DNA of 50,712 nucleotides from JBBRWO01 sp964388455 (lineage in GTDB: Bacteria > Actinomycetota > Coriobacteriia > Anaerosomatales > JAAXUF01), in assembly GCA_964388455.1 (NCBI GenBank), contig CAYMAN010000015.1:1-50712 (forward strand), written 5' to 3'. Below are positions 25,293-33,725 of the stretch, in pieces. Both the position numbers and the translations under genes were made by a program. Positions within the stretch are counted from its first letter, which is position 1, and every line of letters starts with the position of its first letter. The notes under the pieces are model-generated. The model was not told where the DNA came from and did not search any database. It saw nothing but the letters and a program-made list of their open reading frames with translations.

Positions 25293-26293
25293 CCGTTGAC
25301 CGCTTGCAGCCGTTTGAAATGGGGTGATACGAATCTCCACACAACCATGGGGAAGAAGAAGCTGAACGGAATTGCGAGCACAAAGTACCACCTTGACTCG
25401 TAGTATCTTGTCACGCCGGCGTATATGAACGCCCGCTCAACTATCACTCTGCATGCGTCATGCAGGATGAATATCTCAAGGGACCTCGTGCCCCACGTAG
25501 CGAGGATCGACCCGCGGCCGAATCCCGGGTACTTCGCACAGAGTGCCACCAGAAAGTAGACGGACAGCGCGAGTGGGAGGATCGCGATCGACTGTACCCA
25601 GAACGAACATACGCCATATACCGCGAATGCCCCCAGCAGGCCCAATCCCGGGTGACGGATTCGCTTCGGATCCACAGATGACACGAAGTAGCCGATCGCA
25701 AGATAGAGGAAGCCTGTCAGAATTCCCGAACGATACGGGAAGTAGTCTTCGATCTTTAGGTAGCCGACGAGAGACAGCAGGTATATGACCGCCCCGACTA
25801 CGAGAACAGCCTTCGCATCGAGTCGAAAACGTCGCAGGACCATCAGCATTAGGCAACCGAAGAAGAGTGCGGACAGGAAATACAGGTGGTACCAGCCCAG
25901 CGTGCCATTGAATAGCACTCCGTAGTTCCAGCCGCTGACGGTCTTTGCCACCGCAGGCCTGAACGCCGATTCAAGGAACACTCGGTTCGCTGCGAGTAGC
26001 GCGAATCTGAACCCGATGTAGAAGATGGTTGCGCCGATCCAATACATCAGGATCTTGAGTGCGTAGCTCCAGATGTAGTCGTTGCCATCACTTCGATCCT
26101 TGGTCTTTGAGTAGAGCAGAAACCCTGATGCCGCGAAGAAGAAGGGGACCGCGAGGTTCAACGCGAATCGGTACCAGTCGTAATTCCAGAAGGTAGCGAT
26201 TCCCTCAAGCGACAGTGGCGCGGTGGCGTGAATCAGTACCACTGCCATTACGGCGAGGCACTTGGCTGTGTCCAACGCGTAGTTGCGATGCAT
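25286..26293 (-). CDS. Acyltransferase family 3 membrane protein
   Basis: 335 residues with about ten membrane segments. The N-terminal hallmark is MHRNYALDTAKCLAVMAVVL followed by IHATAPL with the conserved histidine, and AVPFFFAASGFLLYSK with the typical FFxxSGF motif. It is more similar to glycan O-acetyltransferases than to the enzyme at 8958. ATG 26293 follows GGGGTGGAG; a GTG at 26305 is possible. It is the first gene of a leftward run of glycosyltransferases, consistent with decoration of the same polysaccharide. Confidence 0.88.
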   Translation of the reverse strand: MHRNYALDTAKCLAVMAVVLIHATAPLSLEGIATFWNYDWYRFALNLAVPFFFAASGFLLYSKTKDRSDGNDYIWSYALKILMYWIGATIFYIGFRFALLAANRVFLESAFRPAVAKTVSGWNYGVLFNGTLGWYHLYFLSALFFGCLMLMVLRRFRLDAKAVLVVGAVIYLLSLVGYLKIEDYFPYRSGILTGFLYLAIGYFVSSVDPKRIRHPGLGLLGAFAVYGVCSFWVQSIAILPLALSVYFLVALCAKYPGFGRGSILATWGTRSLEIFILHDACRVIVERAFIYAGVTRYYESRWYFVLAIPFSFFFPMVVWRFVSPHFKRLQAVNGW

Positions 26294-26465
26294 TCGGAAC
26301 TCCACCCCGTCTGTCTCAGTCAGCAGCTCAGTCTACCGCATGGAAATGGCTCTTCATCTCCGCGCGAGCAACACGAACCGACACCTCGAACGAGGCGTAC
26401 GCAAACGAGTACCGCCTTGCGGTCGACTCCTGCAGCCGCCTTCACTGGTGCCCGGACCGGGACTG

Positions 26466-26495
26466 ACGTCGGACGACCCGCGTTTTGTCCGACGT
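26466..26495. promoter_or_regulatory. Inverted repeat overlapping the UPF0182 promoter
   Basis: Perfect 9-bp arms, ACGTCGGAC (26466-26474) and GTCCGACGT (26487-26495), are separated by 12 bases. The right arm covers the -35 region of the candidate promoter at 26483-26510. No T-run follows, so an operator is more likely than a terminator. Confidence 0.5.
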
Positions 26496-26510
26496 TCGGT
26501 GCAGTACAAT
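26483..26510 (+). promoter_or_regulatory. Candidate promoter for the UPF0182 gene
   Basis: TTTTGT (26483-26488) and TACAAT (26505-26510) are separated by 16 bases, ending 26 bases before the start codon. TTGTCC (26485) is an alternative but poorly spaced -35. Confidence 0.45.
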
Positions 26511-26536
26511 GCGACGGGCCGCGTCTTAGGAGAGTA

Positions 26537-29062
26537 ATGAAGCTCAGACCGATCTTGAAGCAGCTCAAGTGGGGGCTCACTGCCGTCATCGCTGTCGGGG
26601 CAGTGGCCGCTGGGCTGGTGCTCGCTGATCGCATCTGGATTGACTATCTCTGGTACCAGAGTCTAGGCCAGGCGGACGTATTCGCGGTCAGAATCGGATC
26701 TCAGGCGGCCGTCCTCGCTCTCGCTACCCTTCTCGGCATGGCGGTCCTGGTGCCGACTGCACGTGCCGCATGGAGGATTGCCGGGGATCGTCCTGAGTTC
26801 AACGGTCTCACGCTCTTCGCGTGCCTCCTACTCGCGACGGCTACCGCGTGGACCCTCTCGACGCAATGGATGGTGTTTCGCCTTGCCGTCGCTCGCGCTC
26901 CGTTTGGCGTGGTCGATCCGCTGTTCGGTCTCGACGTGGGGTTCTTCGTCTTCGTACTGGCCGCGCTCGAGCTTCTGTACTCGTGGCTCATCGGCCTGAT
27001 CATTCTGGCCATAGTTCTGGCGCTCTTCATTGTCTTCGTCTCGAGCCGCCTAGATACGACTGACGGCGTCTCGGCCCGTTGGTGGCAGCTCAAGCGACTG
27101 CTCTCTGCGTTGTGCGGTCTGTTGATGCTGGTTGTCGCCTTCAACTTCAGGCTCGCGATCTGGCAGCTCGTGTACTCGACCCGTGCCGGTTTCGCGGGAG
27201 CTTCCTCGGCCGACGTGGTGGCGCAGATTCCCTCGCTGTGGATTCTGGTCGGCATCACCGTGGCTGTCGGCGTGATGCTCATCGCCACAGCGCGGCGTCA
27301 TTCGCTGCGCGTCGCCTTCATCGCTCTCGGCATCTGGACGCTCGCAGCAGTCGTTCTCGGCGGCGGCTGGCCTGCGATGCTGGTGCAGAAGTTCGTGGTC
27401 ACGCCCAACGAGGCCACCGCCGAGGCGCCCTACATCGACCGCAACATCACGATGACTCGCAGTGCATTTGGACTGACATCGGCGATCACCTCGGAATACC
27501 CCGCGCTCGAGAGCCTCACGCCGAGCGCCGCCGCGCTCACCGAGTCAGAGCTGAGTAACGCGACCGTCTGGACCCCCTCGGCGGTCAGCCAGGCATTCAC
27601 CCAGCTGCAGACGATCCGGCCGTACTACCGGCTGTCCGAGACCCAGTACGACCGCTATCGCATCGACGGCAAGGTCCGGCAGGTGCTCGTCGCCGCCAGA
27701 GAGATCGACACCTCCGGTCTGCCGGCGCAGGCCCAGACCTGGGTCAACACCCACCTCGTGTACACGCACGGCTACGGCCTCGCGATGAGCGCGACCAGCA
27801 AGACGGCGTCCGACGGCTTCCCTCAGTTTGTACTCGGAGACGTCCCGCAGCGCATCGCCAGCGACGTTGCGAGCTCCTCCCCGGAGCTCGATCTCAGCGA
27901 ACCGCGCCTCTACTTCGGTACCGCGACCGACGACTACGCGATAGTGGACACCGGAATCGACGAGTTCGACTACCCGCTGGGCGAGAAGAACGTCACCTAC
28001 CGCTACAAGTCTGATGGCGGAATCGAGCTGGGCACCTGGCCGCGGCGACTGGCGTGGGCACTGCGCCTCAACTCCGACCAGGTGCTGTTCTCTGACTATC
28101 TAACGCCGGACAGCCGCGTGTTGCTGTATCGCAACGTGGTTGAGCGTGCGTCGAGACTCGCACCGTGGCTGACGTACAGCACGCCGTACTCGACGATCAG
28201 CGACGGCCGTGTGGTGTGGATTATCGACGCCCACACCAAGAGTGACCACTTTCCCTACTCACAGCCAATGGGCGATGGAACCAACTACCTGCGTGGATCG
28301 GTGAAGGTGACGGTGGATGCGCTTACGGGCGAGACCACCTTCTATGCGCTCGGCGAGGATCCCGTGCGCGACGCGTGGGCCAAGATCTTCTCGACGCTCA
28401 TCACACCGGGTGACAAGATGCCTGCGATCATCGCAGCGCATCTCCGGCCGTCCAAGAAGCTCTTTTCGGCACAGGCGGGAGTGTTCAGCACCTACCACAT
28501 GACTGACCCGACGGTCTTCTACAACAAAGAAGACCTGTGGCAGATGACGCGCGACAGTAAAGGCAACCCGGTCGGCTCAGCGTATGTGATGCTGGATCTT
28601 CCAAACCCCGCCACCGGCTCCACCGAGACTGCGATGTATCTGCTTCAGCCTTACTCCTCACCCGGCCGAGACAACCTTGTCGGGTGGATAGCGGCAGCAA
28701 GCTCTCCGGACGCGTACGGGCGGTTGGGCGCATACCTACTGCCCAAGGATCGCGTCACGCTTGGCCCGCAACAGGTGACGGCGCGCATCAACCAGGATCC
28801 GACAATCTCGCAGCAGCTCACACTGTGGAATCAACCAGGAAGCTCGCTTGTCTTCGGCGACATGCTGGTGCTGCCGGTACAAGGATCGGTCGCCTACTTG
28901 CAGCCACTGTTCCTCAAGGCTCAGAACAGCGCTATCACTCAGCTCGCGAGTGTGATCGCGGTAGCGGGACACAAGGTCGAGATCGACCCGACCCTCGACG
29001 GCGTTCTGAACAAGGCCTACGGGGCGACGCCCACCACTGGAACTGCAAACTCCGCTCAGTAA
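26537..29062 (+). CDS. UPF0182 family (COG1615) large membrane protein
   Basis: 841 residues. The N-terminal ~290 residues contain seven to eight hydrophobic segments, starting with WGLTAVIAVGAVAAGLVLAD, with the family-type IWIDYLWYQSLG after the first helix. The remainder is a large extracytoplasmic domain with conserved-looking blocks: NITMTRSAFGL, IRPYYRLSETQYDRYRIDG, VNTHLVYTHGYGL, TDDYAIVDTG, WIIDAHTKSDHFPYSQP and a C-terminal ITQLASVIAVAGHKVEI. Family length is usually 900 or more, so this is slightly short. The biochemical function of the family is unknown. ATG 26537 follows AGGAGAG. It is convergent with the PLC-like gene, 3 bases apart. Confidence 0.92.
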   Translation: MKLRPILKQLKWGLTAVIAVGAVAAGLVLADRIWIDYLWYQSLGQADVFAVRIGSQAAVLALATLLGMAVLVPTARAAWRIAGDRPEFNGLTLFACLLLATATAWTLSTQWMVFRLAVARAPFGVVDPLFGLDVGFFVFVLAALELLYSWLIGLIILAIVLALFIVFVSSRLDTTDGVSARWWQLKRLLSALCGLLMLVVAFNFRLAIWQLVYSTRAGFAGASSADVVAQIPSLWILVGITVAVGVMLIATARRHSLRVAFIALGIWTLAAVVLGGGWPAMLVQKFVVTPNEATAEAPYIDRNITMTRSAFGLTSAITSEYPALESLTPSAAALTESELSNATVWTPSAVSQAFTQLQTIRPYYRLSETQYDRYRIDGKVRQVLVAAREIDTSGLPAQAQTWVNTHLVYTHGYGLAMSATSKTASDGFPQFVLGDVPQRIASDVASSSPELDLSEPRLYFGTATDDYAIVDTGIDEFDYPLGEKNVTYRYKSDGGIELGTWPRRLAWALRLNSDQVLFSDYLTPDSRVLLYRNVVERASRLAPWLTYSTPYSTISDGRVVWIIDAHTKSDHFPYSQPMGDGTNYLRGSVKVTVDALTGETTFYALGEDPVRDAWAKIFSTLITPGDKMPAIIAAHLRPSKKLFSAQAGVFSTYHMTDPTVFYNKEDLWQMTRDSKGNPVGSAYVMLDLPNPATGSTETAMYLLQPYSSPGRDNLVGWIAAASSPDAYGRLGAYLLPKDRVTLGPQQVTARINQDPTISQQLTLWNQPGSSLVFGDMLVLPVQGSVAYLQPLFLKAQNSAITQLASVIAVAGHKVEIDPTLDGVLNKAYGATPTTGTANSAQ

Positions 29063-29065
29063 GGA

Positions 29066-30415
29066 CTACTTGGGAGTGAACGAGCCCGTCGACGAGCGCT
29101 TGTAGCCGCCTGACTGAGTCTGGGCTCTGACGTACACCTTGTAGCCCTTGGTGGATTTGCCGATGTTGCGCGTGGACTTCGCGATTCCCTTGGAGTTGGT
29201 GACCGTCTTGTACGTGTAGGTCTTGTACTTGTGCTTCCACGAGAACGTTACCGGCAGTCCGACGACGGGCTTGCCGGCCCTGTTCCTGATCAGAGTGGTC
29301 GCCGTCACGTTGGTGTACTGCCTAGGGTAGTGGTTCGACATCGTTGTCTTGATGCCGGCCGATCCATCAGCCAGTCGCGGGGTGGGCATGAACCACGTCG
29401 AGGACACGGTGGAGGTCCCCGCAGCGCTTGCAGCGATGCCGACGGTGACCTTCTTCATCAGCGGGAGTCCGTCCAGCGTCTGCCAGTAGTACGCGAACCC
29501 TGCTGCGTTCGTGTATGCCTTGACGGTTTTGGTGCCGGCCTTGAGCGGCCACGTGAAGGTGACGATGGCGCCCTCGATGGGCTTGCCGGCGGCATTCAGA
29601 GCCGTCGTCGACGCACGGACCTTGCCAGTTGAGGCCGGGTAGTAGACGGACATGGCGCTGCCGGTCAACTTCGCCGGGGGAAGCGCGATACCGGTGGAGG
29701 TGGCCGCAGCCACAGGGATCGACCGAACGATGTCGGCCAGGTCGTTGCTCGCACGGCTCATGACCTGCCCGGTGATCGAGCTGACGGTGGAGTTGAAGTT
29801 CCCGGAAGTCCCCAGTGCGGTCACGAGCGCCGAGTACTTGCTCCGAGAGAAGTACGCAGCCGACACGGTCTTGGCGCGCACGTCGGTGACAGGCAGGGCG
29901 GCACGCTGCACGCGCCACTCCGGCTTGTCCCCGGACTTGCGCGTGTAGTCGTCGGCAGCGAGCTCGTACTTGAGATGCACGGCCTCTTTGCCGAGCGCGC
30001 GATAGTCCGTGTGGAACGGCTGGAGGATGTCACCGTAGTAGTGGGACAGCAGGCCAACGTACTCACTGGCCTTCTTGGTCTCGCCGATCCTGTACGCCTG
30101 CACGGCCTTGTAGTACAGATCCGCGACGATAGCCGGTGCTCCGCGGCCTATGCCCTGATCGCGAAACAGGTGATATTCGTTGGCCGTCCTAAAGGTGTCG
30201 GGATCGTCGGACGCCAGGAGCGCCGTCTGGGAGTCGATCCAGGAGCCCTCGGGCCCCGCCATCCGGATGGCGTTATCGAGGATCCAGTCGTGCGTACCAA
30301 AACCGTTACCGACTCCGTTGACGTCTGGTCCGTTCGACCAGCCGAACGCAGCGGGCGCCGCAACCGTCAGCGCAAGCAACATCGTGAGTATGAGGACGAT
30401 CGTTCGACGTGCCAT
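29066..30415 (-). CDS. Exported zinc-dependent phospholipase C-like protein with Ig-like repeats
   Basis: 449 residues with a signal peptide (to AFG at residue 25), giving a mature N-terminal Trp26. The metal ligands of bacterial zinc PLC / S1-P1 nuclease fold can be traced: Trp26, His42 (GTHDWILDNA), Asp71 or a neighbour, His82 (EYHLF), His125 and Asp129 (LLSHYYGDILQPF), His135, His147 and Glu151 (VHLKYE). The spacings H-x3-D, D-x5-H and H-x3-E match the Bacillus cereus enzyme. Residues ~250-449 contain two related beta-sandwich repeats (TTALNAAGKPIEGAIVTFTW; TTLIRNRAGKPVVGLPVTF), Big-like adhesive modules. ATG 30415 follows GGGAG. It probably acts outside the cell; the substrate is unknown. 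Confidence 0.82.
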   Translation of the reverse strand: MARRTIVLILTMLLALTVAAPAAFGWSNGPDVNGVGNGFGTHDWILDNAIRMAGPEGSWIDSQTALLASDDPDTFRTANEYHLFRDQGIGRGAPAIVADLYYKAVQAYRIGETKKASEYVGLLSHYYGDILQPFHTDYRALGKEAVHLKYELAADDYTRKSGDKPEWRVQRAALPVTDVRAKTVSAAYFSRSKYSALVTALGTSGNFNSTVSSITGQVMSRASNDLADIVRSIPVAAATSTGIALPPAKLTGSAMSVYYPASTGKVRASTTALNAAGKPIEGAIVTFTWPLKAGTKTVKAYTNAAGFAYYWQTLDGLPLMKKVTVGIAASAAGTSTVSSTWFMPTPRLADGSAGIKTTMSNHYPRQYTNVTATTLIRNRAGKPVVGLPVTFSWKHKYKTYTYKTVTNSKGIAKSTRNIGKSTKGYKVYVRAQTQSGGYKRSSTGSFTPK

Positions 30416-30536
30416 GGCCAAGCTCCCTTATCCGACAGCGCACCTGATTTCCTGCGCACGAGATGTCACTCTTTCTATCGGCACGAGTGCGTGCGCTCAT
30501 AAGGGCTGCGCTTGTGTCTTGTGACGCTCGGCACAG

Positions 30537-30565
30537 TTAGCGATGTCGCGGGGCGCGTCTATACT
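30537..30565 (+). promoter_or_regulatory. Candidate promoter for the zinc alcohol dehydrogenase gene
   Basis: TTAGCG (30537-30542) and TATACT (30560-30565) have 17-base spacing; the start codon is 37 bases downstream of the -10. The -10 is close to consensus, the -35 weak. Confidence 0.5.
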
Positions 30566-30601
30566 GCAGGTAGCCCTGACCCCGACACTCGGAGAGCTCA
30601 C

Positions 30602-31555
30602 ATGAACGCCCTCTGGCTCGAAGACCGCGCGCTTTCCGTGCGCACTGTGCCCGTGCCGAGAACGTGTGGCGAGGCGCTGGTGCGGATCCGCCTGTCGGGC
30701 ATCTGCGGCACCGACCTCGAGCTGACGCGCGGCTACTACCCCTACACCGGAGTCCTCGGCCACGAGTTCGTCGGCGAGGTGGTGGAGTGTCCGGATGAGT
30801 CGTGGGTGGGTGCGCGTGTGGTCGGCGAGATCAACGCGGCGTGTGGCGTATGCGCAGCGTGCATTGCCGGACGTCCCACACACTGCGACGCGCGCACGGT
30901 ACTCGGCATCGTGAACCGCGACGGCGTGCACGCCGAGTATGCCGTGTTGCCGCTCAGCAACCTGCGGCGTGTCCCCGACGGCGTCTCAGACGAGGCAGCC
31001 GTCTTCACCGAGCCCATCGCTGCTGCCGTCGAGATCCTCCAACAGGTCCACATCGCGCCAACCGACCGCGTGCTGCTCGTGGGCGCCGGGCGTCTCGGCC
31101 AGCTGGTGGCGCAGGTGCTGGCGCTCACCGGCGCGAAGCTCGAAGTCGTCGCGCGGCACCAGCAACAGCGCGACCTCCTACACGCCCGCGAAATCGCCAC
31201 CATAGCCGAGGAAGATGTCGCATCTCGCAGCTACGACGTTGTGGTCGAAGCGACCGGCTCGCCATCGGGACTCGACCTGTCGCGCGCAGCGCTCAGACCG
31301 CGCGGCACGCTGGTGCTCAAGTCGACGTACGCGGGAGACGTGACGCTCAACCTCTCGGCGTTCGTGGTCGACGAGATCACGGTAGTCGGGTCGCGGTGCG
31401 GCCCGTTCGCGCCCGCGCTACGACTTCTGGAGCGCGGCGACGTGGACCCGACGCCACTCATCGCAGCACGCTACCCACTCTCGCGAGCGGTCGAGGCGAT
31501 GGAACACGCAGCTCAACGCGGCGTGATGAAGGTGTTGCTGGAGCCCGACGCCTGA
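30602..31555 (+). CDS. Zinc-dependent medium-chain alcohol dehydrogenase
   Basis: 317 residues, somewhat short for the family (about 340-350). The catalytic zinc region ICGTDLELT and GVLGHEFVGEVVE are present, as is the structural zinc lobe (CGVCAACIAGRPTHC). The Rossmann motif is VLLVGAGRLGQLV. The C-terminal FVVDEITVVGSRCGPFAPAL resembles threonine/sorbitol dehydrogenase relatives. ATG 30602 is preceded by GGAGAG. The enzyme probably oxidises a polyol or alcohol with NAD(P); the substrate is not predictable. It stands alone and converges on the CDGSH operon. Confidence 0.9.
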   Translation: MNALWLEDRALSVRTVPVPRTCGEALVRIRLSGICGTDLELTRGYYPYTGVLGHEFVGEVVECPDESWVGARVVGEINAACGVCAACIAGRPTHCDARTVLGIVNRDGVHAEYAVLPLSNLRRVPDGVSDEAAVFTEPIAAAVEILQQVHIAPTDRVLLVGAGRLGQLVAQVLALTGAKLEVVARHQQQRDLLHAREIATIAEEDVASRSYDVVVEATGSPSGLDLSRAALRPRGTLVLKSTYAGDVTLNLSAFVVDEITVVGSRCGPFAPALRLLERGDVDPTPLIAARYPLSRAVEAMEHAAQRGVMKVLLEPDA

Positions 31556-31598
31556 CGGCGCGGCGCACGACGATGCCGCCGCGCCACACCGCCGTCAG
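31552..31598. terminator. GC-rich hairpin between convergent genes
   Basis: Outer arms CTGACGGCG (31552-31560) and CGCCGTCAG (31590-31598) enclose a second potential stem (CGCGGCG with CGCCGCG). It overlaps the dehydrogenase stop and precedes the end of the opposing CDGSH gene. There is no T-run, so a conventional intrinsic terminator is not certain. Confidence 0.4.
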
Positions 31599-31606
31599 CG
31601 CAGCGG

Positions 31607-31852
31607 CTACTCGATCTCTGCGTGAGACCCGTCGCAGAACGGCGGGGTCTTGGTGAGCCCGCAGTTGCAGATCGCGTAGGTGCCGGCGGTCTCGATGTCG
31701 AACGCTAGCGGCTCGATACCGCTACCCTCATGCGACCCGTCGCAGTACGGCACCGTCTTGGTCTTGCCGCACTGGCACCAGCTGTAGGTCCCGGCGTCCA
31801 TCTCGCTCATGAGCGGGTGGCTCGTGGCTTCATCGTTCTCGAACCGTGGCAT
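31607..31852 (-). CDS. Double CDGSH iron-sulfur protein
   Basis: 81 residues with two complete [2Fe-2S] CDGSH motifs: Cys26-x-Cys28 ... Cys37-Asp-Gly-Ser-His41 and Cys62-x-Cys64 ... Cys73-Asp-Gly-Ser-His77, each with the typical Lys-Thr and Pro before the third cysteine. No membrane anchor is present, unlike mitoNEET, so it is cytosolic. CDGSH clusters are labile and redox-active, able to give up clusters or electrons. ATG 31852 follows GGAGGAG. It lies 40 bases after the ThiS-like gene and is the third gene of the unit headed by the FAD disulfide reductase, a plausible electron donor by inference. Confidence 0.93.
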   Translation of the reverse strand: MPRFENDEATSHPLMSEMDAGTYSWCQCGKTKTVPYCDGSHEGSGIEPLAFDIETAGTYAICNCGLTKTPPFCDGSHAEIE

Positions 31853-31892
31853 GACTCCTCCTTCTCGATCGTGCAGGGCAGGCGCGGTGCGC

Positions 31893-32264
31893 CTACGCCA
31901 TCTCGCCATCAGTACTCGCGCCTTCTGCGCGCTCGGACTTCGCCGTCTCATCATGGCCGGTCTTGCCGGCCGCGTAGATTCCCAGGAAGAAGCGGTGCGG
32001 TCCGGGCGTGTCGTAGGGCACGAACGCCACCCTGTCCCCCGGTCGCACCGTGTCGGAGATCGGGCGCACCTTGCGGTTGATGAAGATGCCCTCGATCTTC
32101 TCGGCGGGGAGGCCGAGTGCGGCGGCGAGCTCGGAGCCGGACAGCCCGCTGGCGGGCACGGTGAGGCGAAACTGGCTGGGCAGACCGAGTGCGTCACATT
32201 CCGGTCGCAAGCTGCCAAAGATGCGCATGGTGACGTCATCGGGCGAGTCGGGGCCGGTCGTCAC
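31893..32264 (-). CDS. ThiS/MoaD-like ubiquitin-fold protein without a C-terminal GG
   Basis: About 123 residues. VTMRIFGSLR, SGSELAAALGLPAEKIEGIF, INRKVRPISDTVRPGDRVAF follow the beta-grasp order of MoaD/ThiS proteins (first strand, helix, then the NRK and GDRVAF turn). Sulfur carriers end in Gly-Gly; this protein instead continues with YDTPGPHRFFLGIYAAGK and a polar tail, so thiocarboxylate formation is unlikely. The start is chosen as GTG 32264, a GTGA overlap with the reductase stop; ATG 32228 would begin inside the first strand. It may bind the reductase or the CDGSH protein. Confidence 0.72.
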   Translation of the reverse strand: MTTGPDSPDDVTMRIFGSLRPECDALGLPSQFRLTVPASGLSGSELAAALGLPAEKIEGIFINRKVRPISDTVRPGDRVAFVPYDTPGPHRFFLGIYAAGKTGHDETAKSERAEGASTDGEMA

Positions 32265-33598
32265 AGCAGGTAGTTGAGATCCGAGGTCGCCGTCGGGTAG
32301 GACCATAGCCCCTCCTTCACCGCTGCTCGGGTCGCACCCAGCCGGATGGCCAGCGCGAATACGTTGATGAGCTCGTCGGCGTTCACACCCAGCAGATGTG
32401 CGCCGAGGATCCTGTCGGTCTCGCGTTCGATCACAATGCGCGCGCCACCATGCGTCATGGCCAGACGCCGCTGCGTGAACCACTCGCCGGTGTCGTGCTC
32501 GAGCACCTCGAAGCGCGCCGGGTCGGCCAACGCGTCCTCGGCGGACATGCCCACGGCTGCCAGTGGTGGGTCGGTGAAGGCGACGCTGGGCGTGACGCTG
32601 CCGTCAAAGCGCTCGGTACCGCCGAGGATGTTGGCGGCGGCGATCGCTCCCTGTCGCACCCCCACCGGCGTCAGCGGCAATCCGAGCTCGGACGCGTCCC
32701 CGATCGCCCACACGTGGGGATGACCGGTGCTGCGCAGTGACAGTTCGACCGCCACACCGCGATCGCTCACTTCGACGCCGAGGAGCTCGAGCCCCATGCC
32801 GCCGGCGTTGGCGACCCGGCCCGCGCCGTGCACAACCAGGTCCGCGGCGATGTCTCCCGCCGAGGTGCCAACCAGGAGCTCGCCCTCGGGGCCCCCGACG
32901 ATGGCCTCGAGTCCGACGTCGGTGAACACCCGGATTCCCAGCAGCCGATACCGGTCCACCAGCTTCGCGGCCAGGAACGGATCGAAACCTTCCAGCACGC
33001 GAGATGAGCGGTGGATGATCGTCACATCCGCGCCCGCACGGACTGCAAGCTCTGCGAATTCGAATGAGATGTAGCCGCCACCGGCGAAGACGATGCGCTG
33101 CGGCAGCTCATCGAGTTCCATGAATTCGGCACTGGTCGTCAGCAACTGCTCGCCGACGATGTCGAGGGTTCTGGGACGAGCACCTGTGGCGATCACGAGA
33201 TCATCGGCGGCGAGCTGACGCCCCTCCACGGTGACCTCGATATCACCGGTCACCCGGGCGGCTCCGGAGACGAGCTCGACACCGATGCCCGTGAACCACT
33301 CGGCGATGCGCTCCGGCACGGGGTCAGTGAACTCGCGCTTGCGCGTGATCAGCTCGGGCCACGACACTGCCGAGACGCCTTCGATGCCTTCGCCGATAAG
33401 CGCCTCGGTTCGGGTGACGGCCTCTGCGGCCGCGAGCAGGACCTTCTTCGGCTCGCACCCGCAACGCGCGCACGTGCCTCCGAAGGGTTCCCGGTCCACA
33501 ACGACCACTCGCTTGCCCGACTCGGCGCACGCCGCGGCCACCGTCTGACCCGCGACGCCGCTACCAATAACGATCACATCGAAGCGTTCCACGCGCAC
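32261..33598 (-). CDS. FAD-dependent pyridine nucleotide-disulfide oxidoreductase
   Basis: 445 residues. The FAD-binding motif is IVIGSGVAGQTVAAACAESG. The redox-active disulfide is GGTCARCGCEPKK: Cys43 and Cys48 occupy the normal CxxxxC positions, with an additional Cys46 between them. The NAD(P) motif is VFAGGGYISFEFAELAVRAG and the second FAD motif VWAIGDASELG. The dimerisation domain is present, but the usual catalytic His-Pro near the C-terminus is Tyr-Pro (SYPTATSDLNYLL), so it is not a standard glutathione, lipoamide or mercuric reductase. The start is GTG 33598 (or 33592). It heads the unit with the ThiS-like and CDGSH genes. Confidence 0.87.
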   Translation of the reverse strand: MRVERFDVIVIGSGVAGQTVAAACAESGKRVVVVDREPFGGTCARCGCEPKKVLLAAAEAVTRTEALIGEGIEGVSAVSWPELITRKREFTDPVPERIAEWFTGIGVELVSGAARVTGDIEVTVEGRQLAADDLVIATGARPRTLDIVGEQLLTTSAEFMELDELPQRIVFAGGGYISFEFAELAVRAGADVTIIHRSSRVLEGFDPFLAAKLVDRYRLLGIRVFTDVGLEAIVGGPEGELLVGTSAGDIAADLVVHGAGRVANAGGMGLELLGVEVSDRGVAVELSLRSTGHPHVWAIGDASELGLPLTPVGVRQGAIAAANILGGTERFDGSVTPSVAFTDPPLAAVGMSAEDALADPARFEVLEHDTGEWFTQRRLAMTHGGARIVIERETDRILGAHLLGVNADELINVFALAIRLGATRAAVKEGLWSYPTATSDLNYLL

Positions 33599-33633
33599 GC
33601 AGCCCCTGTCGTGTCGGCACCAATGAGCGATGA

Positions 33634-33647
33634 GCACTCTTGAGTGC
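33634..33647. promoter_or_regulatory. Palindrome upstream of the redox operon
   Basis: GCACTCTTGAGTGC has perfect 6-bp arms around TT, 36 bases upstream of the reductase start. Position and symmetry suit a dimeric regulator. No adjacent regulator gene is present. Confidence 0.35.
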
Positions 33648-33725
33648 ATACCCGCGAGGGGGCATCGTCGGACTGCCTCAGGTGCCAGGGCTCGCGCGAG
33701 GCGTGCGTCGTGAGGTGTGGCCGGG

